56,167 nt of DNA from Actinomadura sp. CNU-125 (lineage in GTDB: Bacteria; Actinomycetota; Actinomycetes; Streptosporangiales; Streptosporangiaceae), in assembly GCF_001942465.1 (NCBI RefSeq), contig NZ_MKJY01000288.1:1-56167 (forward strand), read 5' to 3'. The translations under genes were made by a program, and so were the position numbers. Positions 17,882 to 26,694 of this stretch are shown here, one piece after another. How positions within the stretch are numbered: the first letter of the stretch is position 1; each line of letters begins with the position of its first letter. Under the pieces are notes generated by a model. The model saw only the letters and a program-made list of their open reading frames with translations. It did no database searches and was not told where the DNA came from.

Positions 17882-18814
17882 TCAGCGGAGCGCTTTGCGG
17901 AACGCGCCGTAGGTCTCACTGACACCGATGGCGAGCACGATCAGCGTCACGGCGGTGTAGAAGGAGTCGGGGGTCGTCCAGTCGTCGCCGTTGACGGCGG
18001 CCAGGAACTCCGGGTTGAGGATGTCCTGCCGGTACACGACCCACGCGAGCGGCAGCGTGACGAGCGCCTGCGCGGCCGCGTGCCAGCCCGCGAGTGCGAC
18101 CGTCCACTCCTGCCGAGCGACGCGCACCAGGTTCACCGCGATGACCGCGACGAGGCCCGCGACGATCGGCCACATCCACCCCGACCACAGATCCGGGTCG
18201 AGCACCTGCATGCGCTCGCCGTCCGCGCGGAAGGGCTCCGCGGTCGCCTGCCACACGATCAGGCCGAGCATCAGCGCTTCCCACGCGACGGCCGCGATCG
18301 CCCCGCGGCGCCCCTCGTCCGGACGCCGCGGCGACGGCAGGTCGGCGGGCGTCCACGCCTGGGCGGCGCCGCGCGGCCCGAACCGCTCGACCGAGGCGAA
18401 CACGAGGGTGAGCCACGCGACCATCTGGGCGCCGACGGTGAGGACCGTTCCGACCCCGGTGCCGATCGCCGCGCCGATGCCCGTGCCGTCCAGGACGTCC
18501 AGCACCATGATCGTGGCCGTCACGGCGGGCAGTGCGATGCCCAGCAGCACCGTCAGGACCCGCACGTACGTCGGGTACAGCTCGGGCCCGATCAGGGTGA
18601 GCGGACGGTCCGCGTACCGTGCGGCGAGCCGGATCGGGTCGCCCATCTCGGTGAGGACGGCCCGCTCCGCGGCCGCGCGGTCGGACTCTTCGCGCGCGTC
18701 GACGGCGTCCGCGATCGTGGCGTGCAGTTCGTTCGCGATGTCGTCCCGCTGGTCGGCGGGAACCCGCCGGACGACCTCCTGGACGTAGCTCTCCGTCAGT
18801 GCGCCCGCGCTCAT
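17882..18814 (-). CDS. HAAS-type membrane protein, partner of PadR
   Basis: A 310-residue protein. The N-terminal region (ESYVQEVVRRVPADQRDDIANELHATIADAVDAREESD in spirit) is the helical HAAS signalling domain, with the core RRVPADQRDDIANELH. It is followed by several hydrophobic segments, including VLTVLLGIALPAVTATIMVL and PIVAGLVAVIAVNLVRV. Such proteins are almost always encoded with a PadR regulator and act as membrane-bound sensors or effectors of cell-envelope stress. The start codon overlaps the PadR stop (ATGA), so translation is coupled. Confidence 0.85.
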   Translation of the reverse strand: MSAGALTESYVQEVVRRVPADQRDDIANELHATIADAVDAREESDRAAAERAVLTEMGDPIRLAARYADRPLTLIGPELYPTYVRVLTVLLGIALPAVTATIMVLDVLDGTGIGAAIGTGVGTVLTVGAQMVAWLTLVFASVERFGPRGAAQAWTPADLPSPRRPDEGRRGAIAAVAWEALMLGLIVWQATAEPFRADGERMQVLDPDLWSGWMWPIVAGLVAVIAVNLVRVARQEWTVALAGWHAAAQALVTLPLAWVVYRQDILNPEFLAAVNGDDWTTPDSFYTAVTLIVLAIGVSETYGAFRKALR

Positions 18815-19149
18815 CCGATCTCCTTCGTCAGTCGCGACATCGAGGCGACCAGGCTCTGCCATTCGTTCATCAGTCCTTCGCGTACCAAGGAGCCTTTTGG
18901 GCTGACCCGGTAGAACTTGCGCGGCCGGGATTCGTCGGTGTTCCACTCGCTGGTGAGCAGCCCTTGCTTCTCCAGCCGCCGCAACAGGGGGTAGAGGGTG
19001 TTGCCGTCGACCGTGACCCCGGCCTCGTTGAGCGTTTCCAGGAGGGCGTAGCCGTACTGCGCGTCCTCCAGCAGCGCCAGGCAGGCCAGGACGACCGTGC
19101 CGCGGCGAAGCTCCTGCGCCTGGGTGAGGATCAACTCGTCTGAGGTCAC
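18811..19149 (-). CDS. PadR-family transcriptional regulator
   Basis: A 112-residue winged-helix repressor of PadR subfamily-2 size. The DNA-binding domain reads RRGTVVLACLALLEDAQYGY, then VDGNTLYPLLRRLEKQGLLT and YRVSPKGSLVREGL. It heads a two-gene operon with the HAAS-type membrane protein. A palindrome at 19161-19179, directly upstream of the start, is its probable autoregulatory site. Confidence 0.92.
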   Translation of the reverse strand: MTSDELILTQAQELRRGTVVLACLALLEDAQYGYALLETLNEAGVTVDGNTLYPLLRRLEKQGLLTSEWNTDESRPRKFYRVSPKGSLVREGLMNEWQSLVASMSRLTKEIG

Positions 19150-19160
19150 GTGTCACACCA

Positions 19161-19179
19161 TAGTGTGCGGCGCACACTA
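19161..19179. promoter_or_regulatory. PadR operator, TAGTGTGC-GGC-GCACACTA
   Basis: A perfect 8-bp inverted repeat with a 3-nt spacer, 12 bp upstream of the PadR start. Its position on the promoter of the PadR operon fits autorepression. Confidence 0.7.
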
Positions 19180-19268
19180 ATGTCCAGCACGAGTTGCCGT
19201 GCGGCACGCGACCATGCGCGACACGACCCCGGTACGTTCGCTGTGCCGACGACTCTCGGGAGGATGCG

Positions 19269-19771
19269 ATGACCGACGAAGACCGCCTCATCGACCGCGT
19301 GCCGCAGCCGCCGGACGTCCCGTCCCGGCTCGCCGCCCAGATCGCGTCGTCGTCGAGGTCGACCGGCTCAAGACCGTCCTGCGCCGCAGCGTCCTCATCG
19401 CCGACGACCGCAGGGAGAACGACGCCGAACACTCGTGGCACCTGGCGCTGATGGTGCCGGTCCTCGCCGAGTACGCGGACGAGCCGATCGACGTGGGCCG
19501 CACGCTGAAGCTCGTCCTGCTGCACGACCTCGTGGAGATCTACGCGGGCGACACGTTCCTCTACGACGACGAGGGCGCCGCGACCCAGGAACAGCGCGAG
19601 CAGGACGCGGCCGACCGCCTGTTCGCCCTCCTCCCGGACGACCAGGAGACCGAGTTCCGCGCGCTCTGGGACGAGTTCGAGCAGCGCGAGACGCCGGAGG
19701 CGCGGTTCGCGAAGGCCATGGACCGCCTCCAGCCCCTCCTGCTGAACTACAAGGGCGGAACCTGGCGAACC
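19269..19771 (+). pseudogene. 5' part of an HD-domain phosphohydrolase gene, interrupted by a TnpB element
   Basis: An HD-domain protein of the YfbR/5'-nucleotidase-like type. The ATG at 19269 follows GGGAGG. Core motifs are [20 protein letters not shown] (His of the HD signature) and [18 protein letters not shown] (HD pair), then [15 protein letters not shown]. One missing T near 19349 (GCGTCGTC, where GCGTTCGTC would read [14 protein letters not shown]) shifts the frame. After TWRT the reading frame runs into inserted DNA. The remaining 45 codons resume at 21679, so the gene is split by a 1,910-bp insertion and probably inactive. Confidence 0.85.
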
Positions 19772-19775
19772 GTTC

Positions 19776-21522
19776 CTAAACAGTGTCCAGGAGTGGGTCT
19801 TGGACCCATCTCCTGGTTCTGCGCGCGTCCCGAACGGTTTTGGATGCGCTGGTCGCCCGCGTTCTTGAGCCCGTCCGGGGGCGTGCATCGTGTGCACGTT
19901 CCGGCCCGGGTCGGCGGGGTCCCTCACGTCCCGGGGTGTCCGGTTCGGTCTGGACGGTCCGATGCCCCTGCTCATCGCTCCGGTGGGCAGGGGGCGGTGC
20001 CGTCCGTCGCCGGATCGGGTGCCCCAGGGCGCGTCGCCCGACCGCGATGCTCGCCGCATCGTGCCGGGAAACCTCACGGCCGGAGGTAGCCATCGGCTCC
20101 CGCCAATGCTGCGCACCCCACTTGGACGTATACGCCGGGTCGACGGCCACGATCGCCAACCCCTGCTCGGCGGCCATCGACACCAAGCGGGCTTTGAGCT
20201 TGCCGGTGGGGAAACCGGAGATCAGCTGCCGGAACCTTGTGTGGCGCCCGTGCTTCTCCCGCGTCTTCTCCTTGTCGAAGTTCAGGTCCTCGATCGCGAT
20301 CGCGGCGACGCCGCAGGCTGCGGCCCAGTGCAGCAGGCGGGTGATGGCGTGCCGGACCTGGGCGTCCCGGTGGGACGCCGCACCGGTCAGGTCGTAGTCG
20401 AAGCGCTTCGGGGCGCCGACGGGGTTGCCGGAGACGTCCAGGCGCCAGGCGGCGAAGTGGTCGGCGTTGGTGTCGACGCCGACGATCCCCTCGGCGCGGG
20501 CGGCCTCCAGGGGGAGTGCGGGGGCGGGGCGGCGTTGCCAGGACGCGGTCAGGTACCAGCGGCCCCGGTCGGGGTCGTGGCAGATGCGGTAGGCCACCGC
20601 CCGGTCCGCCTCCACCCGGTCCGCCCACTCGGCCCCCCGGTGGGCGAAGGCGGCACGGGGGGACAGGACGTACCGTCCGTGCGCCGCGTTCGCCAGACCG
20701 GCCAGCGGAGCGGGCAACCGGATCGACACCTCACCCTCGCAGGTGACGCGGATGGTCTCGTTGCCCAGCCGCTTGCCCGATTCCCCGTCAGCCTGCAGGA
20801 ACGACCGTCCGGCCTCCCACCGCTCCCGCCACCCCTCCAAGGTGAGCCCGGCCTCGTCCAGATGATGACGCCGGTTCAGCAACCGCGCCCGCCCCGCACC
20901 ACGTGCACCGTCCCGGCGTCCCGATCCGCCCGCACCACCGCCAGCCGGTCCTTCAACACACCCAGCCGACGCGACTTGGCGAACCACTCCTTACGGGACC
21001 GATACCCGCCCGCCTCCCGCCCGGTGCCCTTCGCGCCGACCGGCAGCGCCAGCCGCCGCTCGAGCGTCCGCACACCCGCCTCGAGACTCTCCACGTGGGC
21101 CTGCTGGCCTCGCCGGGCCAGCGCCCACTGATCATGCGACGCCTTGGTGATGCTCCCGGCCCACCGCGCCGACGACTCCCCCGTCAACTCCCGCTTACGC
21201 ACCGCCCACCGCTCCGCATCATGCTCCAGGCCATCGGCGCAGCGAGTCTTCAGGTCCCGGGACGCCAGCGATCCCAGGTGCGCACCGACCGCCCGCAGCA
21301 CCGTCTCGTCCTCGGGAGTGAGGCCCTTGAGGCGGGTACGGATCGCCACCCCCGACGGACCCGCCGCCACGAACGGCGCGCGAGCGCACGCAACCCGCCA
21401 CCGGGCCCACCGCCCTCGTCCCGAACCCGACCGCCGGAGCGGGCCCGGCCGCCGCGTCCGGGCGTGCCGTGGCTGGTGGCCGCTTCGGCGGCCACCCCAC
21501 AACCAACAGCGGTGCGCGACAT
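19776..21522 (-). CDS. tnpB: TnpB-related RuvC nuclease without zinc finger, frame-shifted
   Basis: A large actinobacterial TnpB relative of about 580 residues once frames are joined. The N-terminal helical part includes [40 protein letters not shown] and [20 protein letters not shown]; the C-terminal RuvC domain has the acidic triad in [10 protein letters not shown] (about 20480), IAIEDLNF (about 20290) and [13 protein letters not shown] (about 20055). Between the second and third acids, where classical TnpB has two Cys pairs, it reads [14 protein letters not shown], so the zinc finger is absent. The frame shifts near 20885 and near 21390. The last codons ([12 protein letters not shown]) read through the right-end hairpin. 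It was probably RNA-guided or derived from an RNA-guided nuclease (family knowledge). Confidence 0.8.
19788..19815 (-). ncRNA. Right-end hairpin, candidate 3' part of the TnpB guide (re/omega) RNA
   Basis: CAGGAG-TGGGTC (19788-19799) pairs with GACCCA-t-CTCCTG (19803-19815) around a TTG loop with one bulge. It lies at the 3' end of tnpB and overlaps its last codons, where guide RNAs of IS605-family elements are encoded. On the tnpB strand the flanking host DNA after the element end begins CGCCAGGTTCC and would supply the guide. The RNA itself is inferred. Confidence 0.45.
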
Positions 21523-21677
21523 GACCGACACTTTAAGTGATGGTACTCGAACATGCAATCGACATGCTCTGCCGTGAATCGCCCCGGTCCCTACCGGAAG
21601 CCGGGGGCGGGCGCTCGGACACGGACACTCCTGAGCATCCATGGGCACTCATGAGCACTTAATCCGCCAACAGTTCA

Positions 21678-21816
21678 AACCCCCGGCGTCACCGACGCCG
21701 ACGTCCGCTGCCGCAAGTCCGTGATCGGCGACGCCTCGGAAGCCCTGTGGGCCTATGCCCAGACCCTCATCACCGAAGGCACCCGCCGCACCTGGCTCCC
21801 GACCGAGGACGAGTGA
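21678..21816 (+). pseudogene. 3' remnant of the interrupted HD-domain gene
   Basis: The frame reads TPGVTDADVRCRKSVIGD, then ASEALWAYAQTLITEGTRR and ends WLPTEDE with a stop at 21814-21816. This is the C-terminal tail typical of HD-domain phosphohydrolases and fits directly after TWR of the 5' part at 19768. It has no start or ribosome site of its own. It ends 3 bp before the convergent DUF397 stop. Confidence 0.85.
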
Positions 21817-21819
21817 GAA

Positions 21820-22005
21820 TCAGCGAACGCGCAGCGCGTCGAACAGGCGGCGGGCCGCACCGACCGGGAGATCGAGCGTCCCGGCGTCCGGGTCCTTGGA
21901 GTCGCGGAGTTTGACGAACCCCTCGGACCGTCCGACCTCGACGCATTCATGCTCGGCGGACGAATACGAGGACTTACGAAATTCCCGTCGGCTCATGCTT
22001 GCCAT
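21820..22005 (-). CDS. DUF397 domain protein
   Basis: A 61-residue protein with the full DUF397 pattern: FRKSSYSSAEHECVEVGRSE, VKLRDSKDPDAGTLDLPVGA and a final RLFDALRV. These small proteins occur in dozens of copies in streptomycetes and relatives and usually pair with an XRE regulator as an antitoxin-like or signalling partner (BldB-related context). Here no XRE gene is adjacent; instead it starts 17 bp after a membrane-anchored NB-ARC/TPR gene, with GGGAGA as ribosome site, and is likely cotranscribed with it. Confidence 0.92.
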   Translation of the reverse strand: MASMSRREFRKSSYSSAEHECVEVGRSEGFVKLRDSKDPDAGTLDLPVGAARRLFDALRVR

Positions 22006-22022
22006 GGTTTCTCCCGTGAAGA

Positions 22023-24148
22023 TCAAAGGTCGGCCAGGGCACGTTCCGTTTTCCGCGTGCCCGGGTGGTCGGAGCCGAGCACCCGCCGCTGCACACGCAG
22101 CAGCCGTCCGAACTGCCTGCGCGCGGCTCTGCCCTTTCCGCGTGCGGCGAGGATGGCGGCGAGTTCGGCGCGGGTGGACAGGACTTCTCCGTGCTCGTCC
22201 CCGTGGAGCCTGCACAGAACGGGCAGGAGCGCGGTCAGTTCGCGTTCGGCTTCGTCAAGCTTCTGCCTCGCCGCGAGCGTCTGCCCGATGTACTTGCGGG
22301 TGATCACCGTGTCCGGGTGGGTGTCGCCGAGGACCCGGCGTTGTGCCGTGAGAACCTCGCGGAGCAGTTCTTCCGCCTCATCCAGTCGGCCAAGGCGATA
22401 CGGGAGGCGAGCCAAGACCGACTGGCTCAAGAGCGTGTCCCTGTGTTCCTCGCCGAGAAGGTTTCGGCGATCTTCGAGCAGCTTCCGGTGCCACTGCTCG
22501 GCCTCCGGGAGCCGACCCTGCACCGTAAGGCAAAGGCCGATTTCATGGCGGGCCTTCAGTGTTTCCATGGACAAGGCGCCGAAGAGACGACCGCGGGCTT
22601 CGGTGACTTCCCGCGCGATGGGTTCGGCGTCCGTGGGATCGCCGAGCAGGCGGAAGGTCATGGCGAGTGTGAGCCTGAGCGACAGGACCTCGGGATGTTC
22701 GGCTCCCAGCGAAGCGACGGCTCCGAGCGACTCCTCGATGAACCGGCGGGCCGTGAAGTAGCGGCTCGCCCACACGAGTCCGTAGGCGACCCGGGCCGCC
22801 GCAGCGGCCGCCTGCTCCGGCATCGGCTCGTCGGGTCGGGACGCGGCGGTCCGGAGGAGTTCGGTCACGTGCGAGGCGAGCGACGCCCACGACGCAGCGT
22901 GATCGGGGTTCCGTGGCCCCAGCCGCTCGGTGGCGGCGGCCAGCAGGTCGGCGGCGACCTTCAGGTGAGTGCGGTGATCGCCGTCCTCATGTCGCAGGAC
23001 CTCGACGACGAGAGGGTGGACGGTGAGGGCCTCGGCGCCGTCGTCGCCCTGAGGCGCGAGGGTGACCATTCCGGTGTTCGCGAGGGCGCGCAGGTTCTCG
23101 GCCGCCCGGGGCCCGAGCGTCTCGTGGTCGATCAGGTCGCAGCGGAACGGGATCCCGCCCGCGAGGCGAGCCAGTACGTGCATGGTCTCCGCGACATCCG
23201 GGTGGTCGCCGTCCGCGAGGGCGTCGAGGGTGAGCCGCCACGTGCTCGCCACGATCGTCCGGTCGTCCGTCCCGGCGCGCATCAACTCGGGGAACCGGTC
23301 GCGAAGCGCGTCGGCGTACGCGGTGAAGGAGCGTTCGCGGTTGAACGGGGACGAGAGGTGCAGACCCGCGTGGCGGAGTGCGAGGGGCAGGCCACCGAGG
23401 CGTTCGGACAGCGCGCGGGCCTCGTCCTCCGTGCCCGCCTGCGGCGCGAGGTCGAGCAGGACCCGGGCGCCGTCGTCGGCCGTCAGCCAGCCGACGGTGT
23501 GGACGGCCGCGTGCCGGCCCCAGACGAGCGGATCGACGGTGCGGCTGGTGATCAGGACGAGCCCGGATGAGGTCGGACGCACCCAGCCGGACCCGTCGGC
23601 GGGCGTTCGGCCGTCGCCGCCGAGCGCGTCGGGGACGTCGGCGTTATCGATGACGAGGACCCAGTCCCGCTGGGGTTCGAGGAACTCCCACAGCACGTCG
23701 GCGGGGTTGCGTCGCCCCTGCGAGACGTCCTCGATGTCCTGGACGGTGGCACCGAGGGCGCGGGCGAGTTCGAGGAGGTCGGAGGTGAGCGCGCCGGAGT
23801 CGGTGCCGGACACCCACCAGACGCGCCGTCCGGCGGCCAGGCTCTCCTCGGCCGCCTGGAGGGCGATGGTCGTCTTGCCGGTGCCGCCGAGCCCGCCGAG
23901 CACGTGGACGGTGCCGTCGGGGCGGCGCGCGGCGGCGTTGAGGGTGCGCAGGACGTCCGTGCGCCCATGGACCCGATCGGGGAGCCGTCCCGTGTCGGCG
24001 GCCGCAGCACCGCCTGGGGCCGGCCGCCGCCCGGGGCGGGCAGCGCGCGGCCGGGCGCGGGCGTCCGGCGCAACTGTGCCCAGGCGATCACCGCTGCGGT
24101 GGCGGTCACGACGAAGCCCGCGGCGCCGATGACCGGTTCCAGGTCCAT
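22023..24148 (-). CDS. Membrane-anchored STAND (NB-ARC) NTPase with TPR repeats
   Basis: About 708 residues. It opens with one membrane segment (PVIGAAGFVVTATAAVIAWA), followed by a proline-rich linker and an NB-ARC domain: Walker A GGLGGTGKTTIALQ, Walker B WVLVIDNADVPD, sensor LVLITSRTVDPLVWG and LGGLPLALRHAGLHL. A winged-helix-like part and tetratricopeptide repeats of the NPHP3/kinesin-light-chain style follow (RRVLGDTHPDTVITRKYIGQ; LLGEEHRDTLLSQSVLARL). The frame breaks once near 24020, between the linker and GRTDVLRTLNAAARRPDG. Such proteins are signal-transducing or defence NTPases that oligomerise on sensing a ligand (family knowledge). It is cotranscribed with DUF397. Confidence 0.85.
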
Positions 24149-24250
24149 GGCGCGATCATAAACCGCCCATTGTCGACCTATTTAGAGTTAGCCCGGAAAT
24201 CGAATAGCGGACGTTTCCGTAAGCACCGTCGCGGAAGTGTTCGGAAGGCG

Positions 24251-24787
24251 TCAGGCTTCGGTGGGTTTGTCGGGGAGTAGGACGAGGCTCAGGAGGTGGC
24301 GGGTGCGGCCGTCGTCGGGGGTGCGGTGCGTGCGGCGGGCGACGGCGGCTTCGATCTCCTCGACGAGCGCGGTGAACTCGTCGTCGGTGACCCATACGGC
24401 GCCCTGGCGGTAGACGACGTTCTCGCGGGGCGGGTCGGCGTCGTCGCGGGAGATGTAGCGGTCGAAGTCGGCCATCATGGCGCCGCTGAAGACGGCGAAC
24501 GCCTGCCGGTGGTCGTCCTTGGTCATGGCGGCGCGGGCGTCCTCGTCGACGAGGGCCTCGTCCTGGCGGACGCGGTAGCTGCGCTCGATCGTGCCGCGGA
24601 CCGGGCGTTCGCGGACCACTTCCAGTATTCCGGCCTTGGTCAGGGTGGCGACGTGCCGGTACATGGTGGCCGGTGACACGTCGGGGAGACGTTCCCGCAG
24701 TTGAGCGGTGGTCATCTCGTCGACCCCGACCAGGGTCTGCAGGATCCGCAGCCGGACCGGGTGGAGCAGGAGATTCGCGTTCGCCAT
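24251..24787 (-). CDS. ArsR-like winged-helix transcriptional regulator
   Basis: A 178-residue regulator. The N-terminal winged helix (LLLHPVRLRILQTLVGVDEM, TTAQLRERLPDVSPATMYRH, VATLTKAGILEVVRERPV) is of the ArsR/PadR-like 'HTH_20' type. The C-terminal region (MTKDDHRQAFAVFSGAMMAD, FTALVEEIEAAVARR) is predicted to be helical and to carry dimer or ligand functions. It is divergent from an alpha/beta hydrolase and a CPBP gene, which it probably controls; two TGATAAC repeats lie in between. Confidence 0.88.
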   Translation of the reverse strand: MANANLLLHPVRLRILQTLVGVDEMTTAQLRERLPDVSPATMYRHVATLTKAGILEVVRERPVRGTIERSYRVRQDEALVDEDARAAMTKDDHRQAFAVFSGAMMADFDRYISRDDADPPRENVVYRQGAVWVTDDEFTALVEEIEAAVARRTHRTPDDGRTRHLLSLVLLPDKPTEA

Positions 24788-24816
24788 GACTTCATGATCT
24801 CATACCTGATAACGTT

Positions 24817-24841
24817 CTCAGTGTTGATAACAATGAGAGGT
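24817..24841. promoter_or_regulatory. Direct repeats TGATAAC in the regulator/hydrolase divergent region
   Basis: TGATAAC occurs at 24817-24823 and 24835-24841, 18 bp apart, in an AT-rich stretch between the two divergent start codons. The repeats are on the same face of the helix and probably bind the adjacent ArsR-like regulator. Confidence 0.45.
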
Positions 24842-24852
24842 GGAGCTCCCCC

Positions 24853-25788
24853 GTGCTCGAAACCGACATGACGGTCACCGCCGACGACGGCACCCGTCTG
24901 GCCGGCACCCTGTCCCTGCCGGACGCGCCCGGCCCCCACCCGGCGGTCCTGCTCCTGCACGGCTCCGGTCCCCTGGACCGGGACGGCAACACCCCCAAGC
25001 TCGCCGTGAACCTCGGCGCTCCGCTGGCCGAGGCCCTCGCGGAGCAGGGGATCGCGACGCTGCGCTACGACCGTCGCGGTGCGGGCGCCACGCCCGGGAC
25101 GTGGCGGGACACCGGCTTCGCCGACAACCGGCGGGACGCCGCGAGCGCCGTGGACGCGCTGGTCGCGCACCCCGACGTCCGTCCCGAGGCCGTCGGGGTC
25201 ATCGGCCACAGCGAGGGCGCCCTGCACGCGATGGCCCTCGGCGGGCGTTCCGACGTGCGGGCGGTGGTGCTCCTGGCCGGGTTCGCCGGATCGGGGGAGG
25301 ACGCCTTCCGGTGGCAGGCCCGCTCGATCCTGCGGACTCTCCCCGCGCCCGTCCGGATGCTGCGCCGGCCCCTGGCGGCGGTGGGCGAGCGGGTGCTCGC
25401 CCGGATCAAGCGGACCCGGACGGACGCGGCGCGCGTCGCCGGGGTCCCGGTCAACGCCCGGTGGCTGCGCGAGATGCTCGCCCACGACAGCCGCGACGAT
25501 CTCGCGGCCGTCCGGGCGTCGGTCCTGGCCGTGACCGGCGACAAGGACCTCCAGGTCGACCCCGCGGACCTGGACGAGATCCGGCGGCTCGTGCCGGGCG
25601 GGGCGGAGATCCACCGCGTCTCCTGCCTCACGCACGTGCTGCGCCGCGACGGCGGACGGCCGAGCCTGCGCTCCTACCGCCGTCTGCTGCGCGACCCCGT
25701 CGACCCCGACGTCCTGGCGCTCGTCGGCACCTGGCTCACCCACCGGCTGGACGCCTCCCCCGCCGAGAGAACCGCCGCTTCTTCCTGA
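24853..25788 (+). CDS. Alpha/beta hydrolase (dienelactone-hydrolase/esterase-like)
   Basis: A 311-residue alpha/beta-hydrolase-fold protein. HPAVLLLHGSGPLDRDGNTP is the oxyanion region, VGVIGHSEGALHAMAL holds the nucleophile Ser in a GHSEG elbow, LAVTGDKDLQVDPADL gives the acidic residue, and SCLTHVLRRD contains the catalytic His. Such proteins hydrolyse esters or peptides; the substrate is not known. The start is a GTG after GAGGTGGAG. The downstream CPBP protease-like gene is 40 bp away and likely in the same operon. Confidence 0.88.
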   Translation: MLETDMTVTADDGTRLAGTLSLPDAPGPHPAVLLLHGSGPLDRDGNTPKLAVNLGAPLAEALAEQGIATLRYDRRGAGATPGTWRDTGFADNRRDAASAVDALVAHPDVRPEAVGVIGHSEGALHAMALGGRSDVRAVVLLAGFAGSGEDAFRWQARSILRTLPAPVRMLRRPLAAVGERVLARIKRTRTDAARVAGVPVNARWLREMLAHDSRDDLAAVRASVLAVTGDKDLQVDPADLDEIRRLVPGGAEIHRVSCLTHVLRRDGGRPSLRSYRRLLRDPVDPDVLALVGTWLTHRLDASPAERTAASS

Positions 25789-25828
25789 CCCCCCGCCCGC
25801 ACACACCCCCACCAGAGGGAGTCTTGGC

Positions 25829-26694
25829 ATGTCTTCTGCACGTCTCGGTAAGTATCGGAACGACCTCACCCTGTTCATGGCGATCGCCTTCGTCATGAGC
25901 TGGGCGGCCTGGGCCGTCGCGATCGCGCTCGGCGACGCGGGCGCGGCGACCGCGTTCCACGCGCTCGGCGCCTTCGGCCCGCTCGTCGGCGCGCTGGTGG
26001 TCCGGATCCGCCGCACCCGGCGCGGCGAGGCCGTGCCCGAACTCGCCGTCCGGTTCCGCAAGGCCGCCCTGGTGTGGACGCCGCCGCTGCTCGTCCTCGG
26101 CTCGGCGACGGTGCTCGCGGGCGCGTTCCTCGCGCACCAGGGCGGCGGGCCCGCGCTCAGCCTGGAATCCGGAAAGGACATGATCGAGGCCAACCCCGGC
26201 GGGCCCGTCTCGTTCTTCGCGACCATGCTGCTCGTCGGCCCGCTGTCGGAGGAGCCGGGCTGGCGCGGCACCGCCCACCCGCGGATGCGCGCGACGATGA
26301 ACCGGTACACGGTCGGGCTGGTGCTGGGCGTCATCTGGGCCGTCTGGCACCTGCCGCTGTTCTTCATCGACGGCACCGTGCAGAACGAGCTGGGCCTGGC
26401 GACCCCGAGCGGTGCGCTGTTCACCGCGAGCGCCGTCCCGATGGCCATGCTGGTCTGCCACGCCTACGAGCGGGCCGGTGTCCTCGCCGCGATCGCGACG
26501 CACTTCGCGGTCAACACCACGATGGTCATGCTGGGCGTCGAGGAGCCCGTCACCCTGGCGATGATCCTGGGCGTGCAGGCGGTCGTCGCCGTGGGCCTGC
26601 TGGCCACGATCCGTCCGGCGGACGGGCGCGCGTCGCGCCGACGGACCGTCCGGCGGAGTCCTACGCCGCGGCGGCCGGCCGATCGGCCGGCTGA
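25829..26694 (+). CDS. CPBP family intramembrane metalloprotease-like protein
   Basis: About 288 residues with six or more hydrophobic segments (LTLFMAIAFVMSWAAWAVAI; AALVWTPPLLVLGSATVLAG). The CPBP (Abi/CAAX-protease) motifs are present: GPLSEEPGWRGTAHPRMR supplies the paired Glu and Arg, and LGVIWAVWHLPLFF and ATHFAVNTT supply the His residues. Some family members cleave prenylated or signal peptides; others are immunity proteins. The uninterrupted frame runs to 26839, deep into the opposite gene. A single indel near 26640 would instead end it at [14 protein letters not shown] (26694), which fits the gene boundary better. Confidence 0.75.

Larger units (their letters stand above)
19768..21681 (-). 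mobile_element. IS200/IS605-type (IS1341-like, TnpB-only) insertion element
   Basis: Removing 1,910 bp between the two copies of AACC (19768-19771 and 21678-21681) restores an uninterrupted HD-protein reading frame (CGA ACC CCC GGC = RTPG), which fixes the ends to within 4 bp. The element carries one gene, a tnpB relative on the minus strand, and no tnpA. The end after tnpB (left in this window) has a strong hairpin; about 155 bp of non-coding DNA precede tnpB at the other end. No target duplication beyond the 4-bp overlap is seen, as expected for this family. Confidence 0.85.

Noticed and set aside
16445..18913. An 822-residue plus-strand open frame
   Set aside because: Only 16949 to about 17800 reads as protein (the TPR-like gene). 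The rest is antisense to cyanase, the HAAS-type gene and PadR.
19768..21681. The two AACC copies considered as a true target-site duplication
   Set aside because: IS200/IS605-family transposition does not duplicate its target; a 4-bp match at both ends is better read as the target motif plus the matching element end.
24817..24841. AT-rich spot considered as a tRNA or integration site
   Set aside because: No cloverleaf or anticodon arm can be formed; the direct repeats fit an operator in a divergent promoter region better.
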